The notes beneath the pieces were generated by a model, which did no database searches, was not told where the DNA came from, and was given only the letters and a program-made list of their open reading frames with translations. From assembly GCA_949317995.1 (NCBI GenBank), contig OX439038.1, forward strand, positions 60,842,813-60,906,812: a DNA stretch of 64,000 nucleotides, given 5' to 3'. The DNA is from Acholoe squamosa. Lineage: Eukaryota > Annelida > Polychaeta > Phyllodocida > Polynoidae. This document shows positions 45,571-57,238 of this stretch, piece after piece. Each line of letters starts with the position of its first letter. The first letter of the stretch is position 1. The translations under genes were made by a program, and so were the position numbers.

Positions 45571-46185
45571 GTGAGCCAGCAAGCAGAAATGGGGGTTCCT
45601 GCGGGATTTAGTACCTGATTTAGCCACCAGGGGGCACCACTAGGGACTAGAATAGCAAAAATATGCTTAAAATTGCTATAGGGTACTTTTATATGGAGAA
45701 TTCAATGATTTTGATAGAATGTTCTATTTTGGATGGAAAGGTTCCAAATTTGGCATGTAAAAAGAATGTTTTTGGGCCTAAATAGGCATTTTTGTTGATA
45801 TCTGTTGCCATGGAAACATGATTTTCATTCTAAACATAAAACTCTATGACCCCAATTGAAGGAATGTTTTACAAGGTTCACTATGGTGAAAACAGAATGA
45901 AAATACCATTTCTAGATCAAAAGTTATGGACAAAAGAATGAAAATTTATGCTAATTTAGCTAATTAGCATAAATTATGCTAATTATAGATGTATCTCATG
46001 ACCAAATAGACATAGAGCTTATTGACATTCAGGAAATGGTTGTGCCTACCCATATTTAACAAGCCATTCCTCCAAAACTAACAGGAGTATCTTCTCATGC
46101 ACTATATTACTGAAAAGCTAGTGATCTGAATTTTAAAGTTGACTTTTAGCACAGAGCACCCTTTCTCCTTGCCTCTACACATTTT
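45571..46185 (+). repeat. CTCF/X-box-carrying repeat, copy R3
   Basis: Direct copy of R2, about 85-90% identical. CCACCAGGGGGC is at 45624-45635 and GTTGCCATGGAAAC at 45804-45817, both motifs intact although flanking bases differ. The palindrome of R2 is truncated here. Confidence 0.9.
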
Positions 46186-46924
46186 TCCATTATTTGCCTA
46201 TGAAGGCCTCATATTGTAAACATATCGGTAAAATATGGTATCGAGAAATAAGCTCTACCTCTCAACTAATCAACCCTCATATTGTCCAGAAAAAGAGAGT
46301 TTTATATCAATTTACTCTTGCATCCTCATTTGCTCGTCCTGTGTCTGCTCATTTCTGGAGCAGCTCAAACAGTCATGAAAATACCCATAGTGTTAAGGCC
46401 AAGAAATCGAAGCAGCTTAAATTTACCGTAAGGGTACCTCATGGTTTTTGTCATAGACATCGATACCTATACGTCAATATCAGATTTGTCATGCTTATTG
46501 AACATTGGCGACATGCTGAATGTTGAAATTAGGCAAAATGACCATGTCTTTTTACAGAAAATAGAAGTAAAATCCGAGTAAACATAGAACGTACTTTAAA
46601 CCACTAATAATATCAGTTTATCGTCTATAAGTCCTACTAGAGTAAACTATGGACTTCCCAGTGTAGATTATCTCATAGAAATAAATCAAGAACTTTATAC
46701 ATGTACCAGAATATTGTCCCTCTGTTTGTACTACAAATCCCCTTCGCCTTTCAATAGCAATGATCCAGTATGATCTAACAGTTCTTAAATCGTGAGCAGT
46801 CGTAGCATATTTGGAAATGACCTGTTCATTGTATCCTACACAATGAGGAGGTATTGGTATAGAGGCCCACACGGTATAGAAGCCCACCTACACGGCCCTA
46901 CATAACCAACAGGTGTTCGATTCT

Positions 46925-46926
<2 letters not shown>
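46186..46926. other. no gene seen
   Basis: Frames of 110 codons (46194-46526, plus) and 89 codons (46618-46887, minus) have no recognised domain, conserved copy or splice signals. Confidence 0.35.

Positions 46927-46978
<52 letters not shown>
46927..46978. repeat. (AT)n microsatellite
   Basis: About 25 AT units. It generates an artificial alternating Ile/Tyr frame. Confidence 0.98.
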
Positions 46979-48974
46979 CTTATAAGTTCCTGCTGCAATA
47001 TAAATTGGTCTTAATCCACCACCTTTTCGGGGTTATCCAATGGACAGAGTTATCTTCAAACCCACACAGAAAATATATTGTTAAAAAAGTGATCAATAGT
47101 GATCACTTTAGGGTGATCAATATGACGAGGACTGGGGGGAACACCCTTGTTATCTTTGGGTGATCATATGTGATCACTTAAGGTCATTAAATTGATAAGT
47201 TTTCTTTCTTCGACTTTTGTCTGCATTTTGGAGCAAAGCATGAAGTCATAAAAAAATGGTGAGAGAGGTGATCACTTTGATTACCTTTCCTCTTTTTTTA
47301 CTGCTTTGTGGACTTTAGAAGTTTAAGAATAATCTTAGACTTATTTTTGAATTACACCCCCCCCCTATATGCTAGGGCCTACTTTGAAGTACATGTCCAA
47401 TCTTTGGGAATTTATCCCATATGAGATACATTTGCATTTTTACTGATAGGTGCATATTCCCTTATTGGTCTGGATGAAACTTTTAAACAGAAAAGGTGTC
47501 TAAGCTCTGACTGCATCTAGTTTACATTCATTACATTCTAACAAAATTACTTTTTCAAATACATTCAATATACAATGCTTCTAGTTACCCCTAACCCCCC
47601 TCCAAACTATGGTGCTCTATTGGCAGTACAACCTGGGGTTTATTACAATATCCCTGACGACAACTTATAGGCTTTAAACCGTCTAAAAGCCACCATGTGA
47701 CACTCATAGTGACTGTCATTAATACCAGTGATACATCTTCTCTATCAAATACTATATGTTCATGTTCCCATAACCGGTCAGTCTTTTAGTCTGACCACAA
47801 AATGCCTCTCCAGTCAGATAGTCAAATCGTCAGTGATTTTTCAGACTATCAGTAATATTGAAAATTTAGTTACCTGACCTGCAGCCTCATATGTTTGTTT
47901 GTTCTAATTTCAGGAGGTAGCAATCGGTACTATTCTCAGATGCCCTCCTAACCAACTGATGCAGATTCGACATGTTTTAATATGTTAAAACCTGTCATAT
48001 TGGTGTCGGTCAGCCAGATTCTCAGTAACATGTGTTGCAAGGTGTCTTGTGGATGATAGACATGACAGACTTGGGGTACTGGTGGTAGGTTGAGTGCTTC
48101 TCGGTAGAGGAGGCCAGGATAATCAACATGACACTAAGATGCCCACTGATGTGTTCTATTTATGGAAAGCATTACCCTCATAGCCCCTCCCGGTAGGTTA
48201 AGCTTACTTGTGGTAGATAGACGATGATCCAGAGTGGGTTATTATGACAATATCCATCCCTTCTTTCTGACAATGATATTTCTCTCTCATCCTTTAGATT
48301 GGATCCTAAACCTGAAACATAAGCCTTAATGCCCAATGTGAGGTGGGTATTATAGATTTACAATCTGTTACCATAGCTATACAGCAGTATCCCCAGCAAA
48401 GCCAGACATTAAGTTGTTTGATCCGTTTATTGCATTCAAATAAGATTAATGAAGATCTCCTTGAGGCACACTGTTGAAGCCCAATGTGTTCCATTTTACT
48501 TAACCTTTTTGTACCCAGAATTATTTGAAGATTTTACATTATTTCACAATTGTATCACCTTGTTGATAAGACCATGTGCTACTTTGATCTTCTCCTCTGA
48601 TATGGGCTCTGCTGTACATTTTCCCAATACTCATAACCCAGTGAACAATGCTGCAGACTTTCTGTTAAGGGCAGGGTATTTCTAGTCATTTGTTGTTATT
48701 TCTTAGTATATGGTCTCTCTTGTGCTATATAAATATATATTTCAGCCATTATCCCTGCAATCCTGAGAGCTTAGAGAACTTGCAAAGTAAATTCTGCCTG
48801 CTTGGGTACTGCCAATTAGGGAACATAATGCGTTAGTAACACTGCATGGCATATCATTATTGATATGATCAGTTGTTGTAAAATCTAATGGGAGTATGGG
48901 AAATGGTGTGTGTATGACCTATCATTTTTTTGGTAACATATCAGATGTTAGCTCCCTGGAGGTTCCCCTTAAAT
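46979..48974. other. no gene; cluster of GTGATCA words
   Basis: Between 47085 and 47280 the word GTGATCA occurs six times, often as GTGATCACTT. Elsewhere AT-rich with unsupported short frames. Confidence 0.4.
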
Positions 48975-49195
48975 AAATCACATAAAATGACAGCTCATTT
49001 TCAAGTTTTAACTCCCTGTGCCTGGTATAATAGAGATAGAGCCAGATGGATGGTTGTATTGTAACTAGGAAGTCATGAGCATTCCAACTTTGCAAATTGG
49101 ACCAGCAGAAGTTTCAGGGTGAAAATGCCATTCAATATACATGCATTTAAGCCCAAAACCGTGCTTAAATGCGCGCTTGGGCACCTAGGGGTTAA
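48975..49195 (+). repeat. dispersed repeat, family 4, second copy
   Basis: Same order of shared words as 36905-37130, diverged in the middle. Confidence 0.6.
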
Positions 49196-49560
49196 CACCT
49201 GTCTTAATGGCATCCCGAGTGTGTCTGGGATGCAAACGTTCCAAAGAGTGTGTAGGGGTCGGCAAAAACGTTTAGGGAAACTGGGAGTTGAAGCCGGGAC
49301 CTCTCAGCCTTCAGGAGATTGCTCTACTGCTGAGCTTCTTCCCCGTACAACGTTTTCTACCTTCCACCCACACCTGGACTGGGGTGACACAGAGAGGGGA
49401 ACTGGGATTACCTGATGACCGGCTCCTGAGAGTCGGTACATCGTGTGCAGGAATTCATGATCCCCTACACAGCCCCGCATCTGGTGAAACACTTTTCACT
49501 TGGTACCTTTACATTTGCACCAGATGCATGCGTACCTGAACCCCAGGGACAGGGCTTCTG
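49196..49560 (-). repeat. tRNA-derived (SINE-like) repeat with tRNA-Phe-like part
   Basis: The tRNA-like part is at 49274-49345 on the minus strand. The body continues at 49365-49470 (CACCTGGACTGGGGTGACAC, CTGAGAGTCGGT, CCCCTACA) and resembles 53670-53770. It ends in CGCATCTGGTGAAACACTT, also at 49945-49975. Confidence 0.55.
49274..49345 (-). pseudogene. tRNA-Phe-like sequence
   Basis: AGCTCAGCAGTAGAGC forms a D arm (GCTC/GAGC). CTGAAGG gives a GAA (Phe) anticodon loop. The acceptor GGGGAAG/GTTTCCC pairs at six of seven positions. Two extra bases in the anticodon arm argue against function. Confidence 0.5.
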
Positions 49561-49880
49561 AGAAAAATGGTTGATCAGTCCCTTGGATGTCTGTAGGTGT
49601 TCAGTTCCAAGCACTTAGTGGTTGGTAACCAGCAGCTCATGCATGAATCTACTGGGGGTAGTGTCTGGCACCTCAGTGGAGGTGCTGGGGGTAGTGTCAG
49701 GGACTCCAGTGTTGATGAATAGCGGGGGTAGTGTCTGGCACCTCAGTGCTGATGATGGATGTGGGGGTAGTGTCAGGCACCTCAGTGCTTGGATCTGTAG
49801 GAGTAGTGTAGGAGGAAGTATGGTTTCCCCGCAACTTCTAGTGACTGATCTGTACAAGGTTCCCAAGTATGGAAAGTGGA
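49561..49880. repeat. imperfect ~50-bp repeats rich in GGGGGTAGTGTCTGGCACC
   Basis: Five imperfect units of GGGGGTAGTGTCWGGCACCTC between 49655 and 49815. They create complementary Pro/Thr and Gly/Val frames on both strands, which I do not regard as genes. Confidence 0.75.
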
Positions 49881-49953
49881 TGAGCCAGGTTGGTGTAATG
49901 GTAAGCAAACTGGACTCTGGATGAAGGTAGTGTGAGTTTGAGTCCCGCATCTG
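49881..49953 (+). pseudogene. tRNA-Gln-like sequence
   Basis: TTGGTGTAATGGTAAGCA as A-box region, GGACTCTGG (CTG) as anticodon region and GAGTTTGAGTCCC as B box. Followed by the same CGCATCTGGTGAAACACTT tail as the 49.3-kb repeat. Confidence 0.45.
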
Positions 49954-52900
49954 GTGAAACACTTTTCACTTGGTACCTTTACATCATGTAAAGGTACACC
50001 CTTTTCTGTAGGAAATGCATGGCCAAAGTTGACCGATGATGCCTGGTGGACTATTGCTATTAGGCTAACCACTCACTGAGCATCCGTCCTGTGTAAGGGA
50101 GTAGCGGAAGTGATTTATTTTGGGGATTGTAACCTGCCCTGTTTCAGTCAATTTCCTATTGCCTTAATTTTTCTAAAACTACATAACGTTACAAAGGTAT
50201 CTTGGTATCACATAATCCTAAAAGGTTTCCAAGGTGTATTATCTACATCTAAATACTCAAGGTAATTGCATCCTCTTGCCCCTGCATCAGACTCAGATGA
50301 CCCTCCTCCAAATGTTGGTAATCCTAGAAGCATGTGAGCTTTCCCTAAAGCAAGATAAGGAGGAGGCTGCTGGCAAAGCTAGGCAGCCGCTACTGTCACC
50401 CACTAGCATCTTCTTTTTTTTTTTCTTTTTTTTTTTATCCCTGAGTGCATCTCCTGAAAGCTCTCACTGTGCACCACAGCCTCACACTTTTGGTCTAGTT
50501 CTTTAAGCCTATATGATTTAGACTATTTTCATTTTTGGGTTCGTTCCTCAAAAGATACGACAGTCTTCATTATACGATCTATACTTTACCCCTGTACCCT
50601 TGTTCCTAAAAAATGGTTCCTAAAATTATAAGCGCACCATGAGTATTTTTAGGTGGGCGTTGGAAAAGTCGATACTTTATGTTAAAGGAAACAGGTGCAC
50701 TGAATGGGCTCGTTATTTACATGTTCTGAGAAAGGTGTAAAAGAGATAGGTCCTCCGGGAGCCATTTCTCAAATACTACTGAATGGGTATTCCCGGTAGA
50801 GTTTGTTCCATTCCTTTCCAGTTTCCTGGTACCCTATAGCCTTGCTTGATTAACATATTCGGGCGATCCCTGCCAAAAGGCAACACCATTGGAGGCATAT
50901 TTGCCAAAATGGGGACATAATTGTGAGCCTAATACTATCATTACCCTTTGGTAAGAAATAAGGAAAGGATTCTGGATGGGGTTGATTTTTCTGAGGTCCT
51001 TTTAGCAAAAAACTTTATAATTCTCTGTCCTGAATATAAGTTGATCAGCTGTACTCATCTCTTACTGAGGCATGCGCTGTCATAGATTATCTTTATGCAA
51101 GATATTATCTTCATTGTCACTTCATTAGAGAAAGCAATTTAATCACAGGAGTAAGGGTCACATCGCCAGAAAGCAGTAGATTTTGTGTTTTTTGGGGTCA
51201 TATTGGGCTCTGCAGAAAGAAGTTGTGAACCATTCTTGTCTTACATAAACATATTGGATAGAGGACACTTAGGGTTATCAGAAAGATATAAATTTGTGCT
51301 CGTCCATAAAAGAAACTCTCAGATTTATAGCCTGCCGAAGTGAAAAAAAAGGCCAAATTTGTTCTTTTTTAACTTTTTGTATTTTTTTACAAGTCTCCTG
51401 TATTAAATCAAGAACATCTGGAGTATCCCAAACTTATTTTTTTGTATTGTATATGATCATAAGTATCATTTCTGTGAGGTTTGGACATGTTGCTGAGTGA
51501 ACACTTTTCATCATGTGTCTTTGAAAATGGAAATCTGTAATTTGTAACATCTGGTACCTAAATCTTAATCAGTTATAGAACATGGAAAAAATGAAGCTTC
51601 AAAGTTTTTATTATTACCCATGTGAAGGGCGCTATTATCCCCTATTTTGGTACTTTTATCATCATGTAAGAGGCAGTCTACTGTGCATGCACTCAAATTT
51701 TGTTCCATTTTCTAATTGAAGTCTATAATAGACATAATTATTGGCCTCATCATTTTGGTACCGGATGTCACATGACACAAAAAAACAACAATAATGGAAC
51801 AGTATGTCCTAAGTTGGTATTTCTTTGTTTTTCGAGCTCCTTCACAAACTTGTTATGGTTATATTAAGTAATTATAAATCTAATTTTTCAGGCCGTTCAA
51901 GAGCAAAATCTTACACTTTCTGACAAGCTGACCTTATATTCATTTATTTCTGCCATGTGGATAGACCGAGCAAAAAGTAATGATACATATTAATATCTTT
52001 TGAACAGATAATGGGTGCTGACCGGATAAAGGGAAACGAACGAGGACTCTGAAAGGTATCTGTGATTTCCTTTTAATGAGTATTGTTCTGCACTATACTT
52101 CTCCATGGTACATTACTTTCTATAGGGTATGAATGTGAATTCCTCGGCGGTTATTATGACTTTGTTCCACAACGTCCATCCTTTTGTAAAAGAGGACCTG
52201 GTGGTGTTACCATAAGCCTATGCAATAGCATAAATGGTAAAGATAATAGGATAGGTCCCGCGAGTGGAGAGATGCACTCATACAATTGTTAATGTTAGAT
52301 TTCGCAATGTACAACTCCCATGAATATTGTATACTCTGCATTCATGTAAGCGCTATGCCCATGTTTCCAAATCTTCTGCTCATACACCCAAATATTTCTT
52401 TAAAATTCCTTGATCACCGCACCTTTCATAGTCACTTCTCATATAGACTTTGGCTGCATTTCTTCCACTACCAATCATAGATGCAACCTCTCTGCTAATG
52501 TGAGCATACAAACACTGTCATCCTCTGAGTTACAGAGCTCCCGAGGCTCCCATCTATCTATAGGCTATATTTTAGCCCTGACCCATGACCCTACCAGGCT
52601 GCCCAGTTCCATCGACTTTCTGAAGCATGCATTCCCTCCTGCCTCTGCTGACGAGCCCCTCATCACACTCCAGCATCACACTCCAGCCTCAGTGTGACTT
52701 GCCCCCTTCCACGTATACTGTCAGGTATCTTCTTCTTTAAATAAATATATCATCGCCCCGTCATCCTATGCCGACAAGTATATAATAAGCTGATAAGTAC
52801 CTACTCTACCTTCGCTGTCCTTCAGTCTATGAGGATGGGAGGGCGTATCTATGGCTACATCTTATGTTTAAACCGGTATCACAAACTCTTTATTATAGCA

Positions 52901-53070
52901 GTGGCATTAGGGGCCTGGTGGAGAGCAGTGTAGCAGAAATCAAATTATGATCGTCGCGATAAAGTGTACGCAAAAGCATCGAAATGTAATCAACAAAATC
53001 GTTATAAAGCATTTCCAATAACGATATCAATTCATGCTGTCAGCACCAGGAGGCACTTTAACTATCAATA
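49954..53070. other. no gene seen
   Basis: A T-rich tract interrupted by one C at 50411-50436; otherwise AT-rich intergenic text. Frames of 64-95 codons here show no domain, copy or splice support. Confidence 0.4.
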
Positions 53071-53499
53071 TAATTATATAAGGGATAGCGCGATAAGGAA
53101 GTGTATATACATAGAAACCATTGCTCCGTCTGCATTTATCTGTTGCCAATTTGCCTTTCTAAGTCTGCTCATGCCAGAATGTAGCACATGTCTATAGCCT
53201 GTCCGTCTGAACCAGAAAATGATAATGTTTCTCTCTTTCTGAATCATAAAATCAGAATCCACTGATGGGTTATTGTTTGAAATATACCCTTTTGTAGGCC
53301 TATCGTGCTCTAAAATAGCATTAAACTGCAGGGACAAATCATCTGCAAAAAGATAGAAGAGTGTATTTTTGGATATTTTACAGATTGAATTTACGTAATT
53401 TACAATTACCAGTGGCCCCAAAACTGAGCGTTGTGGAACACCTTATGCAACATCTTTGCTCCCGGACACCACCCCATTTGCCAGTGTACTTGTCTCCTT

Positions 53500-53775
53500 A
53501 GGTTCAGGTAAGAGTCGAACCGGTTTAACACTGCAACATCACATCCTAATTGTTGTGTAAAGGACAGTGAAAATATCTAGGATCACCGGGATTTGAAGCA
53601 GGATCTCTGGCATGACATTCCAGCATGCTAACCATTACACCACGATCCCTTGCCTGATATTTCCCCCTTCAAACTACACCTGGATCGGTATGACACAAAC
53701 TAGGGGAGCAGTGAAGACCTGAGAGTCGGTCTACCGGGTCTACCGGGTAGAGGGATTTCCAGTCCCCTACAGTTG
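53500..53775 (-). repeat. tRNA-derived repeat with tRNA-Asp-like part, inserted in the LINE relic
   Basis: The tRNA-like part is at 53580-53648. The body at 53670-53770 (CACCTGGATCGGTATGACAC, CTGAGAGTCGGTC, CAGTCCCCTACA) parallels 49365-49470, although the attached tRNA-like parts are of different type. Confidence 0.55.
53580..53648 (-). pseudogene. tRNA-Asp-like sequence
   Basis: GTGGTGTAATGGTTAGCAT as D arm, CTGG...ATGTCAT...CCAG as anticodon arm with GTC (Asp), and CTTCAAATCCC as B-box region. Acceptor ends are GGATCGT/GTGATCC. The T stem is damaged. Confidence 0.5.
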
Positions 53776-54900
53776 TAACTCATCTAAAAGTAAAGCAGAA
53801 ACGACAGTATCCAATTCTTGCACAGATCCATAAAAGGTACTGCTACATGATCTAAAAGTGTTATTTCTGGTACTATTATAATCATGAACAAGATAAAAAA
53901 TGGCAACATCTGTAGATCCTTCTGGCATAAATCCATGTTTTTTGAAAGTACAACATGTTGTAACAAATAGCCCATTACTGGGGCATGCACTGTTTTTTTT
54001 TCAAGCAACTTAGATAATACAGTTAATAATATAGGTTAATCAACAGTCCTGCTATTAGTAACTCTCTTTAAATGCCCACTCTTAGGCAAGGGGATCTCAC
54101 AAGATTCCTGGAACCTGGTTGGGAGAGTACTGTAATACTTTTGTCAACAAGGATTATTAGTCCTTAATAGCTTGGCTGCGAATATGCTTGATGCCAGAGG
54201 CCTTATTGGTCTTGCTCTTCATCACCAATCCCCTATCTTCAGCTAAGTCTATTTGTGTAAAAGTCATAATCACTGCTGCCCCAACATTAATTACTATGTG
54301 ATTTACAGCCTGGTTTCGACCAGGGAATGCCCTAACCAAATCCACAACTACAGTCACATAATATTTATTAATAAAGGCTGCTACATCATGTTCGATAACA
54401 GAGGTACATTTCCACCTAAATTCAGTGAATTATTGACAGGAGGGTGGTGCTGATCTCTTTGGTAGCTTGTGTGGTTTGATTGGGTCATAATGCACCCCTT
54501 GCTGGTTTTGATAAGTTAGTGCTGGCATAAATAGATATTTGTATATTGTATTGTTGTATAAATGTTAAAATGACTAATACAGCATCTAGATTTCTACTTC
54601 ATAATTAGAGGTACATGTTCTATGGAAACGTGATAAAATTGAAAAATGAGGTGAGAATGTACATTTAAAAGTTTTAATAATTGAACAGCCTTATGATACA
54701 ATAAGCCTTGTCACCTTTTTGAATACTATTGACTTCCCTCCAGAATTCTTTGGGATCAATAGCATCCTTTGTTATTAGATTATCTTTTATCTGTTTCTTC
54801 CTACTATGTATACGTGTGTGGATCAAAAACTCAATAATTATTTCTGTTGCTCAATAATCATTTCTGTTGCTAAAGGACCGCCGAATCCTCAGGAGTGACT

Positions 54901-55623
54901 GAGTCACATCTGGAACCAGCTATTGTTGTAATAATGCTCTGACATACAGAGTCAATGGGCATTGTTACTACAGCAACATTGCAGGTTTGCTTCTTGATTC
55001 TGGCAGTAGAAAGAGGGCTGTCATTTCCGAATGTCCCCAACGTAATGCACCATAGTAATCTACTTCATCTCCTTCACCTAATATGATGAGCACTCAGGAA
55101 AGCATTTTCTAATGATTTTAACTTGGATTATTGAAAGAATGCTCTCCAGATAAGTGATGGTGTAATTGAACGTTTCCTGTTTTCACTTAACTTTGATTGA
55201 TAACCCATGGTAACCCATTAGAATTTGCAATTGCTTGAAGCAGGATAACGAATTGGCAAATTCCAAATAAAAATTCCATAGGAAAATTACAGAAGGTAGA
55301 GCCGGTTAGGGTGGGGGTGGGATTATAACAGATACAAGTAGAGAGTCAACAGGCAAGTTCACTGTAGCACTTTATCAAAAGATAAAGTTATAACATATTA
55401 TTAAAGCTGATATTTTACACAAACACATTTTACCTAATTTCAATCTTAGTCAATGATTTTTAAATAAATGCTATAAGTTTCAACGTTACTTACAAATGTA
55501 TGGAACAGTGTTTGGGTGATTGACAATTTCCTTCTATAGAAAGTGTTTTGTCAAAAGCATTGCTGCAAGGGCTAGAAAATTGAAGCATTTTGACAGTTGG
55601 AAGCCTCAGCAGCATGCTAATTG
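54901..55623. other. no gene seen
   Basis: AT-rich; nothing recognised. Confidence 0.4.
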
Positions 55624-55915
55624 TACACTGCAAAAATGGTGTTTAGATCCTAAACACAATTCTAAACATATTCTTGCAACGTTTTTGTAATCACATTAAT
55701 TTCCTAAACATGTTTAGCCAAACAATGTCCTTAGGTCAAGTGTTAAGAAATGTAGGTGTTTAGGTTAAAACTTTTGTGTTTAGATATATGAATTTTTGTG
55801 TTTAGGTGTTTATGAATTTTTGTGTTTAGATGTTTAAATGATTTTATGGAGAGTTAAGGTTTGCAGACATGTATGCATTAAAAAACAGATATATTTATAT
55901 ATATATATATATATA

Positions 55916-56273
55916 TGTAGTGGTTCGGATTAATGCCTCGACTAGTTCGAAGTGAAAACCAGACAAGGTATCTCGGGTTAGTGCAACCGGCACGTATTTA
56001 TTGCGGTATATGTTTTACATCTACCTCGAAGTGTACTGCTTAGCTATACTGCAAGCTCAGGTAAAGGTGGTCCGACTCCGTTGGCAGGTAGAGCCAGACT
56101 AACCCCTTCCCCGGCCCCAGGTAGGAGCTGGAGCGAGGCGAACATTGCTGCCACCACCCCGCAGAGACCAGGGGTCGAGGAGACCTCTAGTGACTACCGG
56201 TGATGGGCGCACCGCTCGAAACGCCCTCTCGAGGGAGACGCTCACACTATATCACGATCTACGAGCCCCTACA
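55916..56273 (-). repeat. LTR (3' LTR of the minus-strand element)
   Basis: 358 bp, TGTAG...CTACA, identical in length to 56881-57238. Confidence 0.9.
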
Positions 56274-56880
56274 CTACCCCCATCAGAATAAGGAAAGGGG
56301 TGTGCATAATAACATAATTTAACAGAGTAACAACTTCGTTATTCTAAAAACTTCAATAGAACACAAATGAGGGGATATACTTCCATAGCAGGACCCAAAG
56401 TGGAGAGGGTAGTTCGAAATCTCGAATCAGAGGAGATGCCCACTCCAGTGGCGAACCATACATATAGATTAAGCACAGAGTCGACAGGGACACCGCCACC
56501 GATTACAATGATGACCCTCGATGCTCAACGAGCAGCCTCAGCTCGAGCAGAAACAAAAACAACGAGTCCTCGCTGATCCCTAGACCACGTAGACGTCTCG
56601 GTATTCGACATAGGAGGTTCGAAAAGAGTTACTGAATCGGCAGCAGAATACTTGCGCGAGCAGGCCAAGCTGAGCTTCGACGCCATGAATAGAGTTCGCC
56701 TATATCAAGGGTTACCGAAGCTAGAAGACTCCGAACATAAAGTTCTGTTGAAGTTGTTAGCATGAGCAGTGTCATTCGGCATGGATCCCGAGATGTTCGA
56801 TGTTTCATCTCGAGATCCATCGTGCTCGTGTTCGGCCTCCAGGGCCGCGCACTATCACCAAGGACTGGTCAGGGCACCAG
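56274..56880 (-). other. interior of the TRIM-like element
   Basis: 607 bp with no intact gag or pol. A minus-strand frame of 63 codons (56629-56820) and a plus-strand one (56367-56576) have no recognised domain. CpG-rich and unlike the surrounding DNA, indicating a foreign, recently arrived sequence. Confidence 0.6.
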
Positions 56881-57238
56881 TGTAGTGGTTCGGATTAATG
56901 CCTCGACTAGTTCGAAGTGAAAACCAGACAAGGTATCTCAGGTTAGTGCAACCGGCACATATTTATTGCGGTATATGTTTTACATCCACCTCGAAGTGTA
57001 CTGCTTAGCTATAGTGCAAGCTCAGGTAAAGGTGGTCCGACTCCGTTGGCAGGTAGAGCCAGACTAACCCCTTCCCCGGCCCCAGGTAGGAGCTGGAGCG
57101 AGGAGAACAGTGCTGCCACCACCCCGCAGAGACCAGGGGTCGAGGAGACCTCTAGTGACTACCGGTGATGGGAGCACCGCTCGAAACGCCCTCTCGAGGG
57201 AGACGCTCACACTATATCACGATCTACGAGCACCTACA
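56881..57238 (-). repeat. LTR (5' LTR of the minus-strand element)
   Basis: 358 bp, second LTR copy, adjoining the primer-binding-site-like sequence and a (TA)n run on its outer side. Confidence 0.9.

Larger units (their letters stand above)
53330..54900 (-). mobile_element. second LINE relic, strongly degraded, split by a tRNA-derived repeat
   Basis: Reading the minus strand from 54870: a KKQIKDNLITKDAIDPKEFW-like linker, then ASGIKHIRSQAIKD, then, across several frames, KSGHLK and LLEKKTVHAPVMGYLL (reverse transcriptase motifs before palm A). After the insertion at about 53500-53770 comes GVPQRSVLGPLV-like text and LFADDLSLQF with the catalytic ADD. Many stops and shifts. The pieces keep the normal order, so this is one old insertion. 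Confidence 0.75.
55916..57238 (-). mobile_element. small non-autonomous LTR element (TRIM-like), minus orientation
   Basis: Two direct 358-bp repeats (55916-56273 and 56881-57238), each TGTAG...CTACA, with about eight mismatches, flank 607 bp. Just before 56881, on the minus strand, TGGTGCCCTGACCAG resembles the primer site for tRNA-Glu. A short G-rich tract (GATGGGGGTAG) abuts the other LTR, as a polypurine tract would. AATAAA is present in the LTR in minus orientation. The internal part is too short for pol. Target duplication TATA in a (TA)n array. Confidence 0.85.

Noticed and set aside
46924..47163. 79-codon frame beginning MIYIYIYIY
   Set aside because: Translation of the (AT)n microsatellite.
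49615..49962. Complementary 100- and 115-codon frames on both strands
   Set aside because: Produced by the imperfect GGGGGTAGTGTC repeat; no recognised domain.
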